Shown here in pieces: positions 39,372 through 49,700 of a stretch of DNA of 64,000 nt. Origin of the DNA: Marinobacter sp. MDS2 (GTDB taxonomy: Bacteria > Pseudomonadota > Gammaproteobacteria > Pseudomonadales > Oleiphilaceae); assembly GCF_030718085.1 (NCBI RefSeq), contig NZ_JAVAJF010000001.1:682001-746000 (forward strand). Direction: 5' to 3'. How positions within the stretch are numbered: the stretch's first letter is position 1; every line of letters begins with the position of its first letter. The notes beneath the pieces were generated by a model. That model ran no database searches, had not been told where the DNA came from, and was given only the letters and a program-made list of their open reading frames with translations. The position numbers and the translations under genes were made by a program.

Positions 39372-39545
39372 TCAGGCTCTCCATCGGGGATAAAACAGCC
39401 CGGAATTTTAACAAACCCCACCCTGCGCGATGGCGGTAAAGGTCACACGGCGCTTACATCCTTGAATTAAACTTTTGAAAGCTACCGACATTGAGGATCC
39501 GTTTTCGAACTCTCAACCGCTTTAGGATTCAGGTATCCTGAACGC

Positions 39546-40454
39546 ATGAATACAACGTCAGAACCGCTTTCCCTACATCGTTTCAAAACCCCGGCAGTCC
39601 GCCATCTGGCCTGGCTGTGTGAGGCGCCGCAATTGGTGGCGTCTCCCATCAGCTTTCGGCCCTTCGAGTTTCTACCTCCGAATTATCTAGCCACCCTCAT
39701 ACACTGGGACCGCCACCCAAAGGACGCACCCGCTCGTTTTCTGGCCCCTATGGAAAAACGACTCGGCCACTACTTTGAACGGCTTTACGAAGTGATGCTA
39801 AGCGACCTTATGGGCTGGGAAGTTGTTTTGAAAAACCAACAAATACGAACCGAGAAACAAACGTTGGGAGAGCTGGATTTCTTGCTACGAAACCCGGTGT
39901 CGGGCGAATTTGAACACCACGAAATCGCCATCAAGTACTATCTGGGCGTACCTGCAGCCGAAGGGCCAACCCTATGGTACGGCCCCAATGCGCGTGACCG
40001 GCTAGATCTTAAAAGCCATCATATGTTGTCGCACCAAAGCCAAATGGCGCAGCGGCCTGAAACCCAAAATGTGTTGGCTAAGCTCGGCATTCACGACCCC
40101 GTCAAACCACGGATATTCATGCCCGGATATCTGTTCTACCCTAATGATGAATTCGCCGAACTGCCGACCACGGTTCCCGACGACCACTTAACCGGGAAAT
40201 GGCGCTATGCCGCGAACCTCAATACAGAAAAGACCCGCCATTGGGTTCGTCTGAATAAACCCCATTGGATAGGCCCCTGGAACCAGCACGGCCAACCAGA
40301 TGCCGATGCAGCCCGGGCAACCATCCAGTGGGTTGAGGCAGAAGGTATACCGGCACTGTTTGCGGAGATGGCTTGGCAAGCTGAACTATCTTGCTGGGTA
40401 GAAACAGATCGCTGGTTTGTAGTTCCCAGCAGCTGGCCTCAAAGCCGTCGCTAG
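39546..40454 (+). CDS. DUF1853 family protein
   Basis: A 302-residue protein of the DUF1853 family, recognised from [29 protein letters not shown] and [11 protein letters not shown]. The order Glu78/Glu82, Asp111, Glu126 and Lys130 resembles a PD-(D/E)XK nuclease core, so a DNA- or RNA-cleaving role is possible but not shown. It is divergent from the Clp-N ATPase and followed by gloA 25 bases later. A TTCAGG-TAT-CCTGAA palindrome lies just before the start. Confidence 0.75.
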   Translation: MNTTSEPLSLHRFKTPAVRHLAWLCEAPQLVASPISFRPFEFLPPNYLATLIHWDRHPKDAPARFLAPMEKRLGHYFERLYEVMLSDLMGWEVVLKNQQIRTEKQTLGELDFLLRNPVSGEFEHHEIAIKYYLGVPAAEGPTLWYGPNARDRLDLKSHHMLSHQSQMAQRPETQNVLAKLGIHDPVKPRIFMPGYLFYPNDEFAELPTTVPDDHLTGKWRYAANLNTEKTRHWVRLNKPHWIGPWNQHGQPDADAARATIQWVEAEGIPALFAEMAWQAELSCWVETDRWFVVPSSWPQSRR

Positions 40455-40479
40455 CACAACATCAACACAGGAGATCATC

Positions 40480-40920
40480 ATGAAATACCTGCACACCATG
40501 ATTCGGGTCAGCAACCTGGACGAGACACTCCACTTCTTCTGCGACCTGCTCGGCCTGGTCGAAATCAGCCGAAAAGACAGCGAGAAAGGCCGCTTTACTC
40601 TGGTGTTTCTGGCCGCCCCTGAAGACGAAGAACGCGCCCGGCAAGACAAAGCTCCCACCATAGAACTGACCTACAACTGGGACCCGGAAGAATACACCGG
40701 TGGCCGCAACTTCGGACACCTCGCGTTTCGGGTGGACGACATCTACGCTCTGTGTGAAAAGCTGCAAGCGAACGGCATCACCATTAACCGCCCTCCGAGA
40801 GACGGTTATATGGCTTTTATTCGCACGCCGGACGGGATTTCCATTGAGTTGTTGCAGAAGGGGGATTCGCTGCCGGCTCGGGAGCCTTGGGCGAGCATGG
40901 AGAATGTGGGGAGTTGGTGA
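40480..40920 (+). CDS. gloA: Lactoylglutathione lyase (glyoxalase I)
   Basis: Isomerises the methylglyoxal-glutathione hemithioacetal to S-lactoylglutathione. The 146-residue VOC-fold protein has the metal ligands expected of GloA: His5 in [10 protein letters not shown], Glu in TIELTYNW, His in [11 protein letters not shown] and Glu in GISIELLQK. Two in-line beta-alpha-beta modules are complete. GGAG lies upstream and it follows the DUF1853 gene by 25 bases. Confidence 0.9.
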   Translation: MKYLHTMIRVSNLDETLHFFCDLLGLVEISRKDSEKGRFTLVFLAAPEDEERARQDKAPTIELTYNWDPEEYTGGRNFGHLAFRVDDIYALCEKLQANGITINRPPRDGYMAFIRTPDGISIELLQKGDSLPAREPWASMENVGSW

Positions 40921-40943
40921 GGGGTTGGGAGATATTCGCCCCC

Positions 40944-40958
40944 TGGGGTCTGACCCCA
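40944..40958. repeat. REP-like half element, copy 2
   Basis: TGGGGTC-T-GACCCCA, the same palindromic core as at 36592, 52438 and 53970, but alone. It lies 23 bases after the gloA stop. The rest of the 216-base gap to the next gene holds no feature I can support. Confidence 0.75.
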
Positions 40959-41136
40959 ACGTCTAATTGGTGAATTACTGGCATGAAAGATAACATAGGT
41001 TCTCATTGCGGATAACGGCAGAGCCAAAAGCACTGGTGTTAAGTATCTAGAACCCGTTCTGGGAGTCGCTGTGATCCAGTGCTCTTAAAGCTTCACGGGA
41101 CAAAAAACCTACATCTCTCTTGCCAGGATCACCTTC

Positions 41137-42081
41137 ATGATTGCCAGAATCACCCAGCTATTTCCCCTCTGGGCCATCGCTTTTTCTGTACTCGCTTACG
41201 TTCAGCCAACGCTGTTTGTCGATCTGAAAAGCACAATTGTGCCTCTTCTTACCATAATCATGCTAGCCATGGGCCTGACACTGACACCTGCCGACTTCGG
41301 CAATGTTGCGCGGAGCAAAGGTGCCATTACCCTAGGAGTTATTCTGCAGTTCTCAGTCATGCCCATCCTGGCACTGGTCATTAGCCTGGTGATGGGATTC
41401 AGCCCTGAACAAACGGTTGGTATGGTTCTGGTTGGCAGTGTTGCAGGTGGTACCTCATCCAACGTCATGGCCTATCTGGCCAAGGGCGATGTCGCGCTGT
41501 CTATTTCGATGACCGCAATCTCAACCCTGCTCGGAGTTGTGCTGACCCCCTTGTTGACAGGATTCCTTGCGGGCAAGACTGTAGACGTACCCGTTGCCGC
41601 CATGCTGCTCAGTCTGGTCAAGATTGTCCTTCTTCCAGTGGGTATCGGCGTGGCCATCAACACTCTCGCTCGTCCCGCAATAAAACGTATCGAAAACATA
41701 CTACCGCTGGTGTCCATGGCGGCTATTGTAATCATCGTAGCGATTGTGGTGGCACTGAACAAAGATAACCTCGCCGTTCAGGGTATGGCAATCGCAGTGG
41801 CGGTCATCCTGCACAATGGGCTTGGGCTGGCGCTCGGTTATGGGCTGGCAAGACTGTTTGGCTTCGAGCCGACAGTGTGTCGCACCATCGCCTTCGAAGT
41901 TGGTCTGCAAAATTCCGGCCTGGCCACTGCACTGGCGATGAAATTCTTTACCCCGGTGGCCGCCATTCCGGGTACGCTATTCTCCGTTTGGCACAACATA
42001 TCCGGCTCTATTCTGGCGGGCTACTGGTCCCGGCGGCAGCCTGAGGAGCGCGACAGCGCTCAGTTAGCGGTTGAAAGCTAA
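41137..42081 (+). CDS. BASS-family (bile acid:sodium symporter-like) transporter
   Basis: A 314-residue polytopic inner-membrane protein with about nine to ten hydrophobic segments. Family features are GLTLTPADFGNV, the crossover region GGTSSNVMAYLAKGDVALS (about residues 108-126) and EVGLQNSGLATALA (about 248-261). Bacterial members export or import organic anions with Na+; the substrate cannot be deduced. It has its own terminator. Confidence 0.88.
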   Translation: MIARITQLFPLWAIAFSVLAYVQPTLFVDLKSTIVPLLTIIMLAMGLTLTPADFGNVARSKGAITLGVILQFSVMPILALVISLVMGFSPEQTVGMVLVGSVAGGTSSNVMAYLAKGDVALSISMTAISTLLGVVLTPLLTGFLAGKTVDVPVAAMLLSLVKIVLLPVGIGVAINTLARPAIKRIENILPLVSMAAIVIIVAIVVALNKDNLAVQGMAIAVAVILHNGLGLALGYGLARLFGFEPTVCRTIAFEVGLQNSGLATALAMKFFTPVAAIPGTLFSVWHNISGSILAGYWSRRQPEERDSAQLAVES

Positions 42082-42093
42082 GACCTTGAATCC

Positions 42094-42121
42094 GCGGGCG
42101 AAGCCGACCGGCTTCGCCCGC
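42094..42121 (+). terminator. Hairpin after the BASS transporter
   Basis: 12-bp perfect GC-rich stem (42094-42105 with 42110-42121) and 4-base loop, 12 bases after the stop, followed by a short T-containing tail. It separates this gene from the convergent type VI module. Confidence 0.8.
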
Positions 42122-42148
42122 ATAGTTTCAAAGGTGGTCTGCAGGCGG

Positions 42149-42673
42149 TTATTCAAAAATATACATTCCGTTTTCATCCTTCCTCACATCCATAAAACCC
42201 ATGTGAGGAAAAAGTCGAACCTTGATTGTATATGAGAGAGAGCCCCCGGCAACGGCCAGCAAAACGCCCAAGATCGAGACGACCGGGAAATGGTTGAAGA
42301 AATAGACATAGCCGGCAGCAACGGTAATACAGAGCAGAATATATGAGGCATATCCGGTGAAAGACTTCCTGAACAGGCCGACAAAATAGAAAATCGTCAA
42401 AATGAATGTTGCAACGATGCCTTGCCAGCCGAACTCCTCATCCATCGGGACCACGCTGGAGTATATCACCCAAACCCCAAAAAACGCCTGAAGCAGGCAG
42501 AGCGTCAGCAGGATCCGATTGAGCAGGATGGTTTGTATAGACGGTGAGCCATGCTCGAACGTTGCGATCTTATTGGCCAAACGCATTTGATTGCCCGACT
42601 GCTTTTTGAGCTGCTCAAAGATTTCGTTTCGGCTTAAGCCCTGCTTTATAAGTTCTTTGATTTGATAGTCCAT
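42149..42673 (-). CDS. Hypothetical membrane protein at the end of the type VI module
   Basis: A 174-residue protein I do not recognise. An N-terminal soluble stretch with SRNEIFEQLKKQSGNQ is followed by three to four hydrophobic segments (about residues 48-68, 80-98, 106-128 and 132-148) and a short C-terminal tail. It starts 20 bases after the decayed immunity copy and is the last gene on that strand. The membrane topology and position suggest an accessory or unrelated immunity protein. Confidence 0.7.
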   Translation of the reverse strand: MDYQIKELIKQGLSRNEIFEQLKKQSGNQMRLANKIATFEHGSPSIQTILLNRILLTLCLLQAFFGVWVIYSSVVPMDEEFGWQGIVATFILTIFYFVGLFRKSFTGYASYILLCITVAAGYVYFFNHFPVVSILGVLLAVAGGSLSYTIKVRLFPHMGFMDVRKDENGMYIFE

Positions 42674-42693
42674 TGTTTACTCTCCTTGTAACG

Positions 42694-43460
42694 TTAAATT
42701 GGCCAAGCACTCTCAGGCCGTTGCTTACGATATTCTTCCATCGATATTTTTCCCAGTTGCGGAGTGAGCTTGCAGGTCCTCTCGCCCCACGGATAATTCT
42801 CCTGCCGCCGATGGACCTCGTTCCAGCCCTCACCGTTCTTCCAGGCTTCCAGATCGAGGTCACGCCAGCTAAGCGCACTTGGCCAGTGTATTCGGTTAAA
42901 TTCGCTGCAGCCGTCTTCAAGGGTCTTGTCCAGCCTTTTGTTGATGGCTTTCTCGAAGGGCTTAAGAACAAAGCCCATACCGGTACTCATTAGCCAGTTT
43001 GTTGTGATGGGTGTCGCCCAGACCGCGAAAGCAAACCATGCCAATATAAAGAAAATGATAAACACTCCGACCAGGAGGGCCGGAAGTTCAGCAACAAACT
43101 GCATCTCCCCCAAGGCCCAGATCATTAATGCTGGCCCCCCAATCCATAATGTAATCACCCAAGTCATAGGCACAATCAGGATCAGAAACTTAAAACCCAA
43201 TTTGTCGTTCAGAAACCGGATTTTTTGGTGGTCCCACCACCAATCCTTGGATGTAAATTCGGGGTCGAACCCTTCATGACCCTGAAGGGCTTCAACGTCT
43301 TGAATCGTGCCGAGATATGGAATAACGCTGCATAGGTACCGACAGGTTGAAGTTCCTCGCCGATGCGCGTTCGTTCTTTGGGGGAAGGTGGCAGTGGCCC
43401 CATCTCCATAGCTCGAAAGGCCGCGTTCGAAAAACCACTTCCCAACTGCAGCTCAGTCAC
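42694..43460 (-). pseudogene. Decayed fourth copy of the immunity-like membrane family
   Basis: Homologous to the three complete copies upstream. The first part (MTELQLGSGFSNAAFRAMEM; TRIGEELQPVGTYA) runs into a frameshift near 43328. The other frame resumes with IPYLGTIQDVEALQGHE, KDWWWDHQKIRF and the membrane region, up to LEDGCSEFNRI. There about 118 codons are missing, and it resumes at WRDLDLEAWKNGEG and finishes with the normal tail (GKISMEEYRKQRPESAWPI). A 168-residue product could still be made from 43200, but it would lack the central domain. Confidence 0.85.
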
Positions 43461-43531
43461 GCAGATCCCTCAAGCAACACAAAACACTGAGTTGCGAGCG
43501 ACAAGTGGCTGCGCCGACGCCATCAAGCATC

Positions 43532-44605
43532 TCAAATCGGCCAGGCATCGGCCGGACGTAGCTCTCGGTATTCCGCCATCGTGATCTTACCGAGTTGCGG
43601 CGTGAGCCGGCACTTCCGCTTATTCCAGGGATATTCCATCTGCCGCTTCAGCCACTCTACGCCCTCCCCTTGCTTCCAAACTTCCAAATCCAGATCGCGC
43701 CAGAAGCGTGGGTTACGACCTGTCCGTTCGTCATGCTCCGCGGTGACTGGATCCAGGTGCCGGAAGGGTTCCAGCCTTGGTACGTCAGGTAGCGGTTGCG
43801 TCACATCCATGTAAGTCTGGAGTACGTCCCAGAGCGCCAGAACCTCCGATTTGCTGGATTCAATAGTGCTGAAAGCGGTTTTGTGGAAGGACTTTTGGGT
43901 ATAGCGGTGCACGAAAATGAGACGGTAGAACACACCGCTCTGCTGAATCACCCGGTCCACATACGCATCGAATTCTACAAACGGGGCTTCAAAATAACGC
44001 TTGCGACCCAAAGCCATGCGAACCTGCCCGGTGACACGATTAAACTCGCTGCAGCCGTCTTCCAGAGTGTCATCCAGTTTCTTGTTAATGCTCTTCTCAA
44101 AGGGTTTAAGAATAAACCCCATGCCTGTGCTCATGAGCCAGTTGGTGGTTGTACCAGCTACCCAAAATGAAAATAGCAACCACGATGGCACCAAAGTAAA
44201 TAGCATTAGTAAATGAAGAAGAGCATGAAATTCATATAATTCGGTTAACTGCAGTGAGCCCCAAACAATGGCACCCAACCCACCAAAAACCAAAGTAAAA
44301 ATCCAAATCATCGGTACTAAAAGAACGAAAAATTTAAGACCCAACTTTTCATTCACGAATCGAACTTTTTGGTGATCCCACCACCAATCTTTGGACTCGA
44401 ACTCAGGATCTGTCTTTTCGTGGTCTTGGAGTACTTCAACATCCTCGATCGCACTGTGATAGGGGATAATGCCCGCATAGCTGCCAACGGGTTGAAGCTC
44501 CTCGCCAAGGCGAGTGCGCTCTTTTGAGGATTTCGGAAGGGGGCTGTTCTCAAACGACCGAAAGGCTGTATCAGAAAAAATAGACATCTGTGATAACTCT
44601 GTCAT
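43532..44605 (-). CDS. Immunity-like membrane protein, copy 3
   Basis: 357 residues from MTELSQMSIFSDTAF, starting 7 bases after copy 2. Layout: soluble N-terminus with KSSKERTRLGEELQPVG, the KDWWWDHQ motif (about 72-79), two membrane segments (about 91-117 and 128-151) and a long C-terminal soluble part. That part includes LEDGCSEFNRVTGQVRMALG, VDRVIQQSGVFYRLIFVHRY and PLPDVPRLEPFRHLDP. It aligns with copy 1 without gaps, but its membrane segments differ strongly. I infer immunity against the pore-forming effector upstream; no experimental basis is visible. Confidence 0.7.
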   Translation of the reverse strand: MTELSQMSIFSDTAFRSFENSPLPKSSKERTRLGEELQPVGSYAGIIPYHSAIEDVEVLQDHEKTDPEFESKDWWWDHQKVRFVNEKLGLKFFVLLVPMIWIFTLVFGGLGAIVWGSLQLTELYEFHALLHLLMLFTLVPSWLLFSFWVAGTTTNWLMSTGMGFILKPFEKSINKKLDDTLEDGCSEFNRVTGQVRMALGRKRYFEAPFVEFDAYVDRVIQQSGVFYRLIFVHRYTQKSFHKTAFSTIESSKSEVLALWDVLQTYMDVTQPLPDVPRLEPFRHLDPVTAEHDERTGRNPRFWRDLDLEVWKQGEGVEWLKRQMEYPWNKRKCRLTPQLGKITMAEYRELRPADAWPI

Positions 44606-44612
44606 AAGTCCC

Positions 44613-45680
44613 TCAAATCGGCCAAGCTTCAGACGGCCGCTGCTTCCGGTACTCATCCATCGAGATTTCACCGAGCTGCGGCGTGAGTTTGCACTTGCGT
44701 TTGCCCCACAGGTATTCCATCTGCCGCTTCAACCACTGAGCGCCCTCCCCTTGCTTCCAGGCTTCCAGGTCCAGATCACGCCAGAAGCGAGGGTTGCGGC
44801 CGGTCCGTTCGTCATGTTCCGCGGTGACAGGGTCCAGATGGCGGAAGGGTTCTAGCCTTGGTACGTCAGGTAGGGGCTGCGAGGTGTCCATGTAGCGCTG
44901 GAGCATATCCCAAAGCGCCATCACTTCTTCTTTTGTAGGCTCAACCCGACTAAGGGACGTCTGGCTAAACTGTTTACCGGTATAACGATGCACAAACATC
45001 AGGCGATAAAAGATACCGCCCGCTTCGATGACCCGCTCAACATAGGCATCGAATTCTTCAAGGGGCGCTGTCAGCTTTTTACCTCCAGGCAGAGCAAAGC
45101 ATATTTGGCCAGTTTCTCGGCTGAAGAAGCTTTCGCTTGCTTCAAGGCTGCGGTCCAATAGGGTCCTATAGAAACTCTCGAAGGGTTTTAACAGGATTGC
45201 CACGGTACTCATAACCCAAGGCATCGTTTTGATGATTAGCAATATCGATAGAGCTATCCATCCCAAAACAACTCCAAGACCTAAAAGTGATTTTAATTCG
45301 TAAGGGAGCTCTAGCATGGAGGCATAGTGTAAGAGCATCATCCCCCCACCGACGAAGAGCAGCCCGCCCCAAGCGTAGGGAATTAGCAACTGCAAAGCCG
45401 ATAGGCCAATGAACACCTTGCCATTTAGGAATCGAATCTGGCTTTGATCCCACCACCAATCACCTGAATTAAAAGCCTCGGGATCTCTTTGATCTTGATA
45501 CTGCACCTGCACTGAATCTCCGGATATTCGGTAAAAGGGCTCAATATCCGCGTAGTCTCCAACAGGCTGCAAATCTTGCCCTAGTCTTTGCCTGCTTTTT
45601 TCTGCTTCTGGGATTGGAGGGATCCGACTACACCGAATTATATCCGTCCGAGAATCAGATCCTGTGGCGTTGCCATTCAC
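44613..45680 (-). CDS. Immunity-like membrane protein, copy 2
   Basis: 355 residues, same architecture as copies 1 and 3 (LGQDLQPVGDYADI; DWWWDQSQIRFLNGK; two membrane segments about 88-115 and 128-152; EEFDAYVERVIEAGGIFYRL). The N-terminal two thirds are clearly divergent, while the last 110 or so residues from PLPDVPRLEPFRHLDPVTAE onward are nearly the same as in the others. That pattern suggests gene conversion at the 3' end. It lies 44 bases after copy 1 and 7 before copy 3. Confidence 0.7.
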   Translation of the reverse strand: MNGNATGSDSRTDIIRCSRIPPIPEAEKSRQRLGQDLQPVGDYADIEPFYRISGDSVQVQYQDQRDPEAFNSGDWWWDQSQIRFLNGKVFIGLSALQLLIPYAWGGLLFVGGGMMLLHYASMLELPYELKSLLGLGVVLGWIALSILLIIKTMPWVMSTVAILLKPFESFYRTLLDRSLEASESFFSRETGQICFALPGGKKLTAPLEEFDAYVERVIEAGGIFYRLMFVHRYTGKQFSQTSLSRVEPTKEEVMALWDMLQRYMDTSQPLPDVPRLEPFRHLDPVTAEHDERTGRNPRFWRDLDLEAWKQGEGAQWLKRQMEYLWGKRKCKLTPQLGEISMDEYRKQRPSEAWPI

Positions 45681-45724
45681 ACAATAGCCTCTTTGTTAAA
45701 AGCTTGATGGCTGGAGCGCTAGGC

Positions 45725-46798
45725 TTATATCGGCGATGCGCTTGTCGGCCGTAGTTTGCGGTACTCATCCATTGAGATCTTGCCGAGCTGCGGTGTGAGT
45801 TTGCATTTGCGCTTACTCCAAGGGTATTCCATCTGCCGCTTCAACCACTGTGCGCCCTCCCCTTGCTTCCAAGCTTCCAAATCCAGATCGCGCCAGAAGC
45901 GAGGGTTGCGGCCGGTCTGTTCGTCATGTTCCGCGGTGACAGGGTCCAGATGGCGGAAGGGTTCCAGCCTTGGTACGTCGGGCAGCGGTTGCGTCACATC
46001 CATGTATGTCTGGAGTACGTCCCAGAGCGCTAGAACCTCCGGTTTGCTGGACTCAATAGTACTGAAAGCGGTTTTGTGGAACGATTTTTGGGTGTAGCGG
46101 TGCACGAAAATAAGACGGTAGAACACACCGCTCTGCTGAATCACCCGGTCCACATACGCATCGAATTCTACAAACGGGGCTTCGAAATAACGCTTGCGAC
46201 CCAAAGCCATGCGAACCTGCCCGGTGACACGATTAAACTCGCTGCAGCCGTCTTCCAGAGTGTCATCCAGTTTCTTGTTAATGCTCTTCTCAAAGGGTTT
46301 AAGAATAAACCCCATGCCTGTGCTCATGAGCCAGTTGGTGGTGACTGGGGTGACCCAAATTGCAAACGCAAACCAAGATAGCGACAGAAACCCTCCTGCT
46401 ACCACCAAAACCTCGGAAGCAATATTGAGTTTGCTATTTGCCTCAACAATACCCCAGCCGACGAGCGCGATGCCGCTGAACCATAGGGTAAGCACCCAAA
46501 TGACCGGTAACAAAAGAACCAAAAATTTGAGGCCTAACTTTTCATTCAAAAACCGAATCCGCTGGTGATCCCACCACCAATCCTTGGATTTGAACTCCGG
46601 GTCGGTCTTTTCATGATCCTGCAGTACCTCCACATCGCCGATCGTACCGTGATACGGAATAATGCCCGCGTAGCTGCCAATTGGTTGGAGTTCCTCGCCA
46701 AGGCGAGTGCGCTCTTTTGAGGATTTCGGGAGGGGGCGAATCCTCGTCGCTCGAAACTCCCTGTCGAAAACCTCGGGCGTCGAATTCAGCTCCTTCAT
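45725..46798 (-). CDS. Immunity-like membrane protein, copy 1 (coupled to the effector)
   Basis: 357 residues, with KSSKERTRLGEELQPIG, KDWWWDHQ (residues 73-79), membrane segments about 91-118 and 128-152, and the conserved C-terminal region. Its start overlaps the effector stop as ATGA, so it is translated with the effector. This is the position and coupling expected of a cognate immunity gene, and for a pore-forming VasX-type effector a membrane-embedded immunity protein fits known pairs such as VasX-TsiV2. The family itself is not one I can name. Confidence 0.75.
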   Translation of the reverse strand: MKELNSTPEVFDREFRATRIRPLPKSSKERTRLGEELQPIGSYAGIIPYHGTIGDVEVLQDHEKTDPEFKSKDWWWDHQRIRFLNEKLGLKFLVLLLPVIWVLTLWFSGIALVGWGIVEANSKLNIASEVLVVAGGFLSLSWFAFAIWVTPVTTNWLMSTGMGFILKPFEKSINKKLDDTLEDGCSEFNRVTGQVRMALGRKRYFEAPFVEFDAYVDRVIQQSGVFYRLIFVHRYTQKSFHKTAFSTIESSKPEVLALWDVLQTYMDVTQPLPDVPRLEPFRHLDPVTAEHDEQTGRNPRFWRDLDLEAWKQGEGAQWLKRQMEYPWSKRKCKLTPQLGKISMDEYRKLRPTSASPI

Positions 46799-49700
46799 AT
46801 ACTGACCTCAGTAAAGTACCAATATGGAGACTTGGGCTGGCCATAAGGGTTCATGAATGTACGTTCCTTAGGCGGTGGCTGGCTGTGTCGTGCCAGGTCA
46901 AACGATTCGTAGTCCTCAAACACGGGCGCAGGGAACACCAAAGGACCAAGCTCTGTCCCCAAGGTTACTTGCAGCCCTACCCTTACACGGGTTTCGACAG
47001 ATTCCTGATAATTAAAGCTTTGGTATTCACTATCCTGAATCTCGCGTCTGACCAAAAACCGGACTGCTGACTGTTGTGGTAAAGACTGACGGGCAGTCAC
47101 CTTAGTCAGCGGGGTCGCTTTAAGCATATTGGTAACCGTGCTGGATTGCGTTAAGCCCTTTGAGGGAATGTCAGTGGTTGAGGAAAGATAGGCAACCTCT
47201 TGAACCACCAGCCTGAACGGACTTGAAGGATATCCACCCTGACATTCTTGATTCAACCTGATGCGGCTGATTAGCGGCAACTGGACAGTTATTACGTAAT
47301 CGTCTGGCTTAGGCCGATAATCAGGGTGGGTTAACTCGGAATCCGGCTCAATATCTTCGTATCGCTGCGCGGTCACCTGAATTGGAGATAAAAGCGCAAG
47401 AAGCTGGCTGTAGTACGCTTTATCATCCCGACCTGGCAACGAATTGTCAGGATGAGTTCCCCAAGGGCCACGCTTGAGAAGTTGCTCGAAAGCATCATCC
47501 GTAGCTGATGCGGCATAAAGGCCGCCACCAACAGCCATCGCCAGACCAAAGATGGCCCAACCCCAGCCCGGGATTACCAACAGGGTGTGCATAAGGGGTG
47601 ATGCCAACACAATTAAACTGCCCGTCATAGCCATAGCATGGCCAGTAGCTGCATCAAAATCCTTGTTGGACAGGCTGATACGCATATCCCAAAAACTCAG
47701 CACAGCTCCTGCAGTTCCAGCAATAAAAGTCGCCAAACCTGCGACCCTAACCAACGTTGCGGTATTTAGAGTCTTTAACCGGTTGCCGATCAGTATCCAG
47801 TTTTTCATTTCAAACAACGGTCGGGTTGCTATTTTATACGTTTTTGTCGTTGGCCCGCCCGCTGCAGCAGAGGATCGCCCCAATAACTCACTGAGCTTAA
47901 ATGATGCAGCAATTAAGTCTGAACCTGCGCCAGCAAATGCTTTTGCAACACTCAAAGCAACGTTACCATTGTCCGACTTCAGTGCCTTGTTCAAACTATT
48001 CAGCTCAAGAAAAAGGTTAAACGCCGCTAATACGACTAACCCCTTAGATACCGCAGGCCCATCAACCACTTCATTAACACTCTTAGCCAGATTCACTCTA
48101 ACCAAGCTCAACTTGCGCACTTCCGGATGATCATCCGGGGCAACGAATACAGAAGTCGTAGCGCCAACCTTACGGATCGCCTCTTCTGTAGTTTCATGCA
48201 TACGTGCGGGGCTAGTAGAAGCCATTATTCGACCAGAGTCATCCAGCAAATCTGCGTACAGGTAATCTTTTGACCGGGTGAGAACACCCTCCGTTCGATC
48301 AAAATCAGTCAGCCCCCGCACCAATCCATTTCCGGACACACCTATGATCGCCCCGGAAATCTTTTCCTCTGCCCGGCTCATTATGTGAATACGCTTAAGG
48401 CTAGGATCCACCAATGCAAAATTGGAGAGTACACCCTGCATGACACGCTGAAGCTCAACCTGCTTGATAAGATTCTCTTCCATCAGCCGCTTACCCACGG
48501 TAAGCACCGCAGAACTCCACTCATTAAGCGAGCCAGCGATCATGCCACTCACTTTGCCCGCATTGGCGACACCTTTGATTCCTGATTCAAGCCCGCCATT
48601 TTGCTCATTTAACTGCTTTTCCAGATAAACCAGAGACTGAAGGTTGAGTCGCTTCAACAGCTCTTCGTCAATCTCGGTGGTATCTTGAGCCCGCCTCTCT
48701 AAACTCTCGAAAAGGTGTTGTCCCCCGACTTCTGTTGCTTCCGGTGCCCACTTACTCAAAAACGAACGTTCGAAAAACCAACGACGAAGCTCTAACGGAA
48801 TCCACCCACCGCGAGTTACGCCCTGAGCCCGAAGAACACCAGGGATCTGCTGGAGCACATTAAGAACGTCCGCAACCAGCAAATACCCTTCGCAGATCGC
48901 CACGTCATTACACGCCCGATAGTCCTCCAGCACCACGTCAAGCTTTTCGCTACTCAGCATTGTTCTCATCTTTGCTAAGTACCGATCAATAACGTTGATA
49001 GCATGATGCTTTTCGTCGGCCTTGAGCACCTGATCGAGCTTAGAGCGGTCAACGGCCGATGCATATCTGGCCAAGGGATTTTGGCCGCGGGATACAGGAT
49101 CAAATACAGCCTGACGGATGAGCATCGCAGAGTGCACCATCGGATTGCTCTGGATAGACACATCCACTGCATCGAGATAATGCAAAGCCAGGTGCAGCTG
49201 CGACATCGAATGCCGAAGCGTGAACAAAGGATCAGAAATAGCCAAACATGCCACACCTTGCTTCTGTCTAATTTCTGATAATTGATCCTCACCCGATTCA
49301 CAACTCATATCAAAAGGAGCTTCGAGTAACCGGCCAAGTTTAGCGCACAATTCACCCTCGACCGGTCCATCGAACCCTATTCCAAAATCACTGGGATTTT
49401 CGAGCATCAGTTCGACACCCAGATCTCTTGCGCGTAGCTCTGTCACATCCTCAATGCGCGAGGCTGGAAAACCACTACTGAAGCTTAAGCTTTCAACACT
49501 CGCCGCAGCCCATGCAGAACCTGCATATGTGGTTCTGGTTTTGCGAGCCGTTTCGTTTTGTTCAAGATACTCGATATAAGACCAGTCCCACTGCACCTCG
49601 CTATAAGCCATGTAAAACTCAGACATGACTGCCTGTCCTTGAAGAAAAACCGGCAGCAACACATCATCTAGCCAATCGCCGCTGGATGGCCTGACCATCC

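Noticed and set aside
43209..43460. An 83-codon gene upstream of the 168-codon frame in the type VI module
   Set aside because: Its first 40 residues match the N-terminus of the immunity-like family and the rest is out-of-frame translation; both frames belong to one broken copy.
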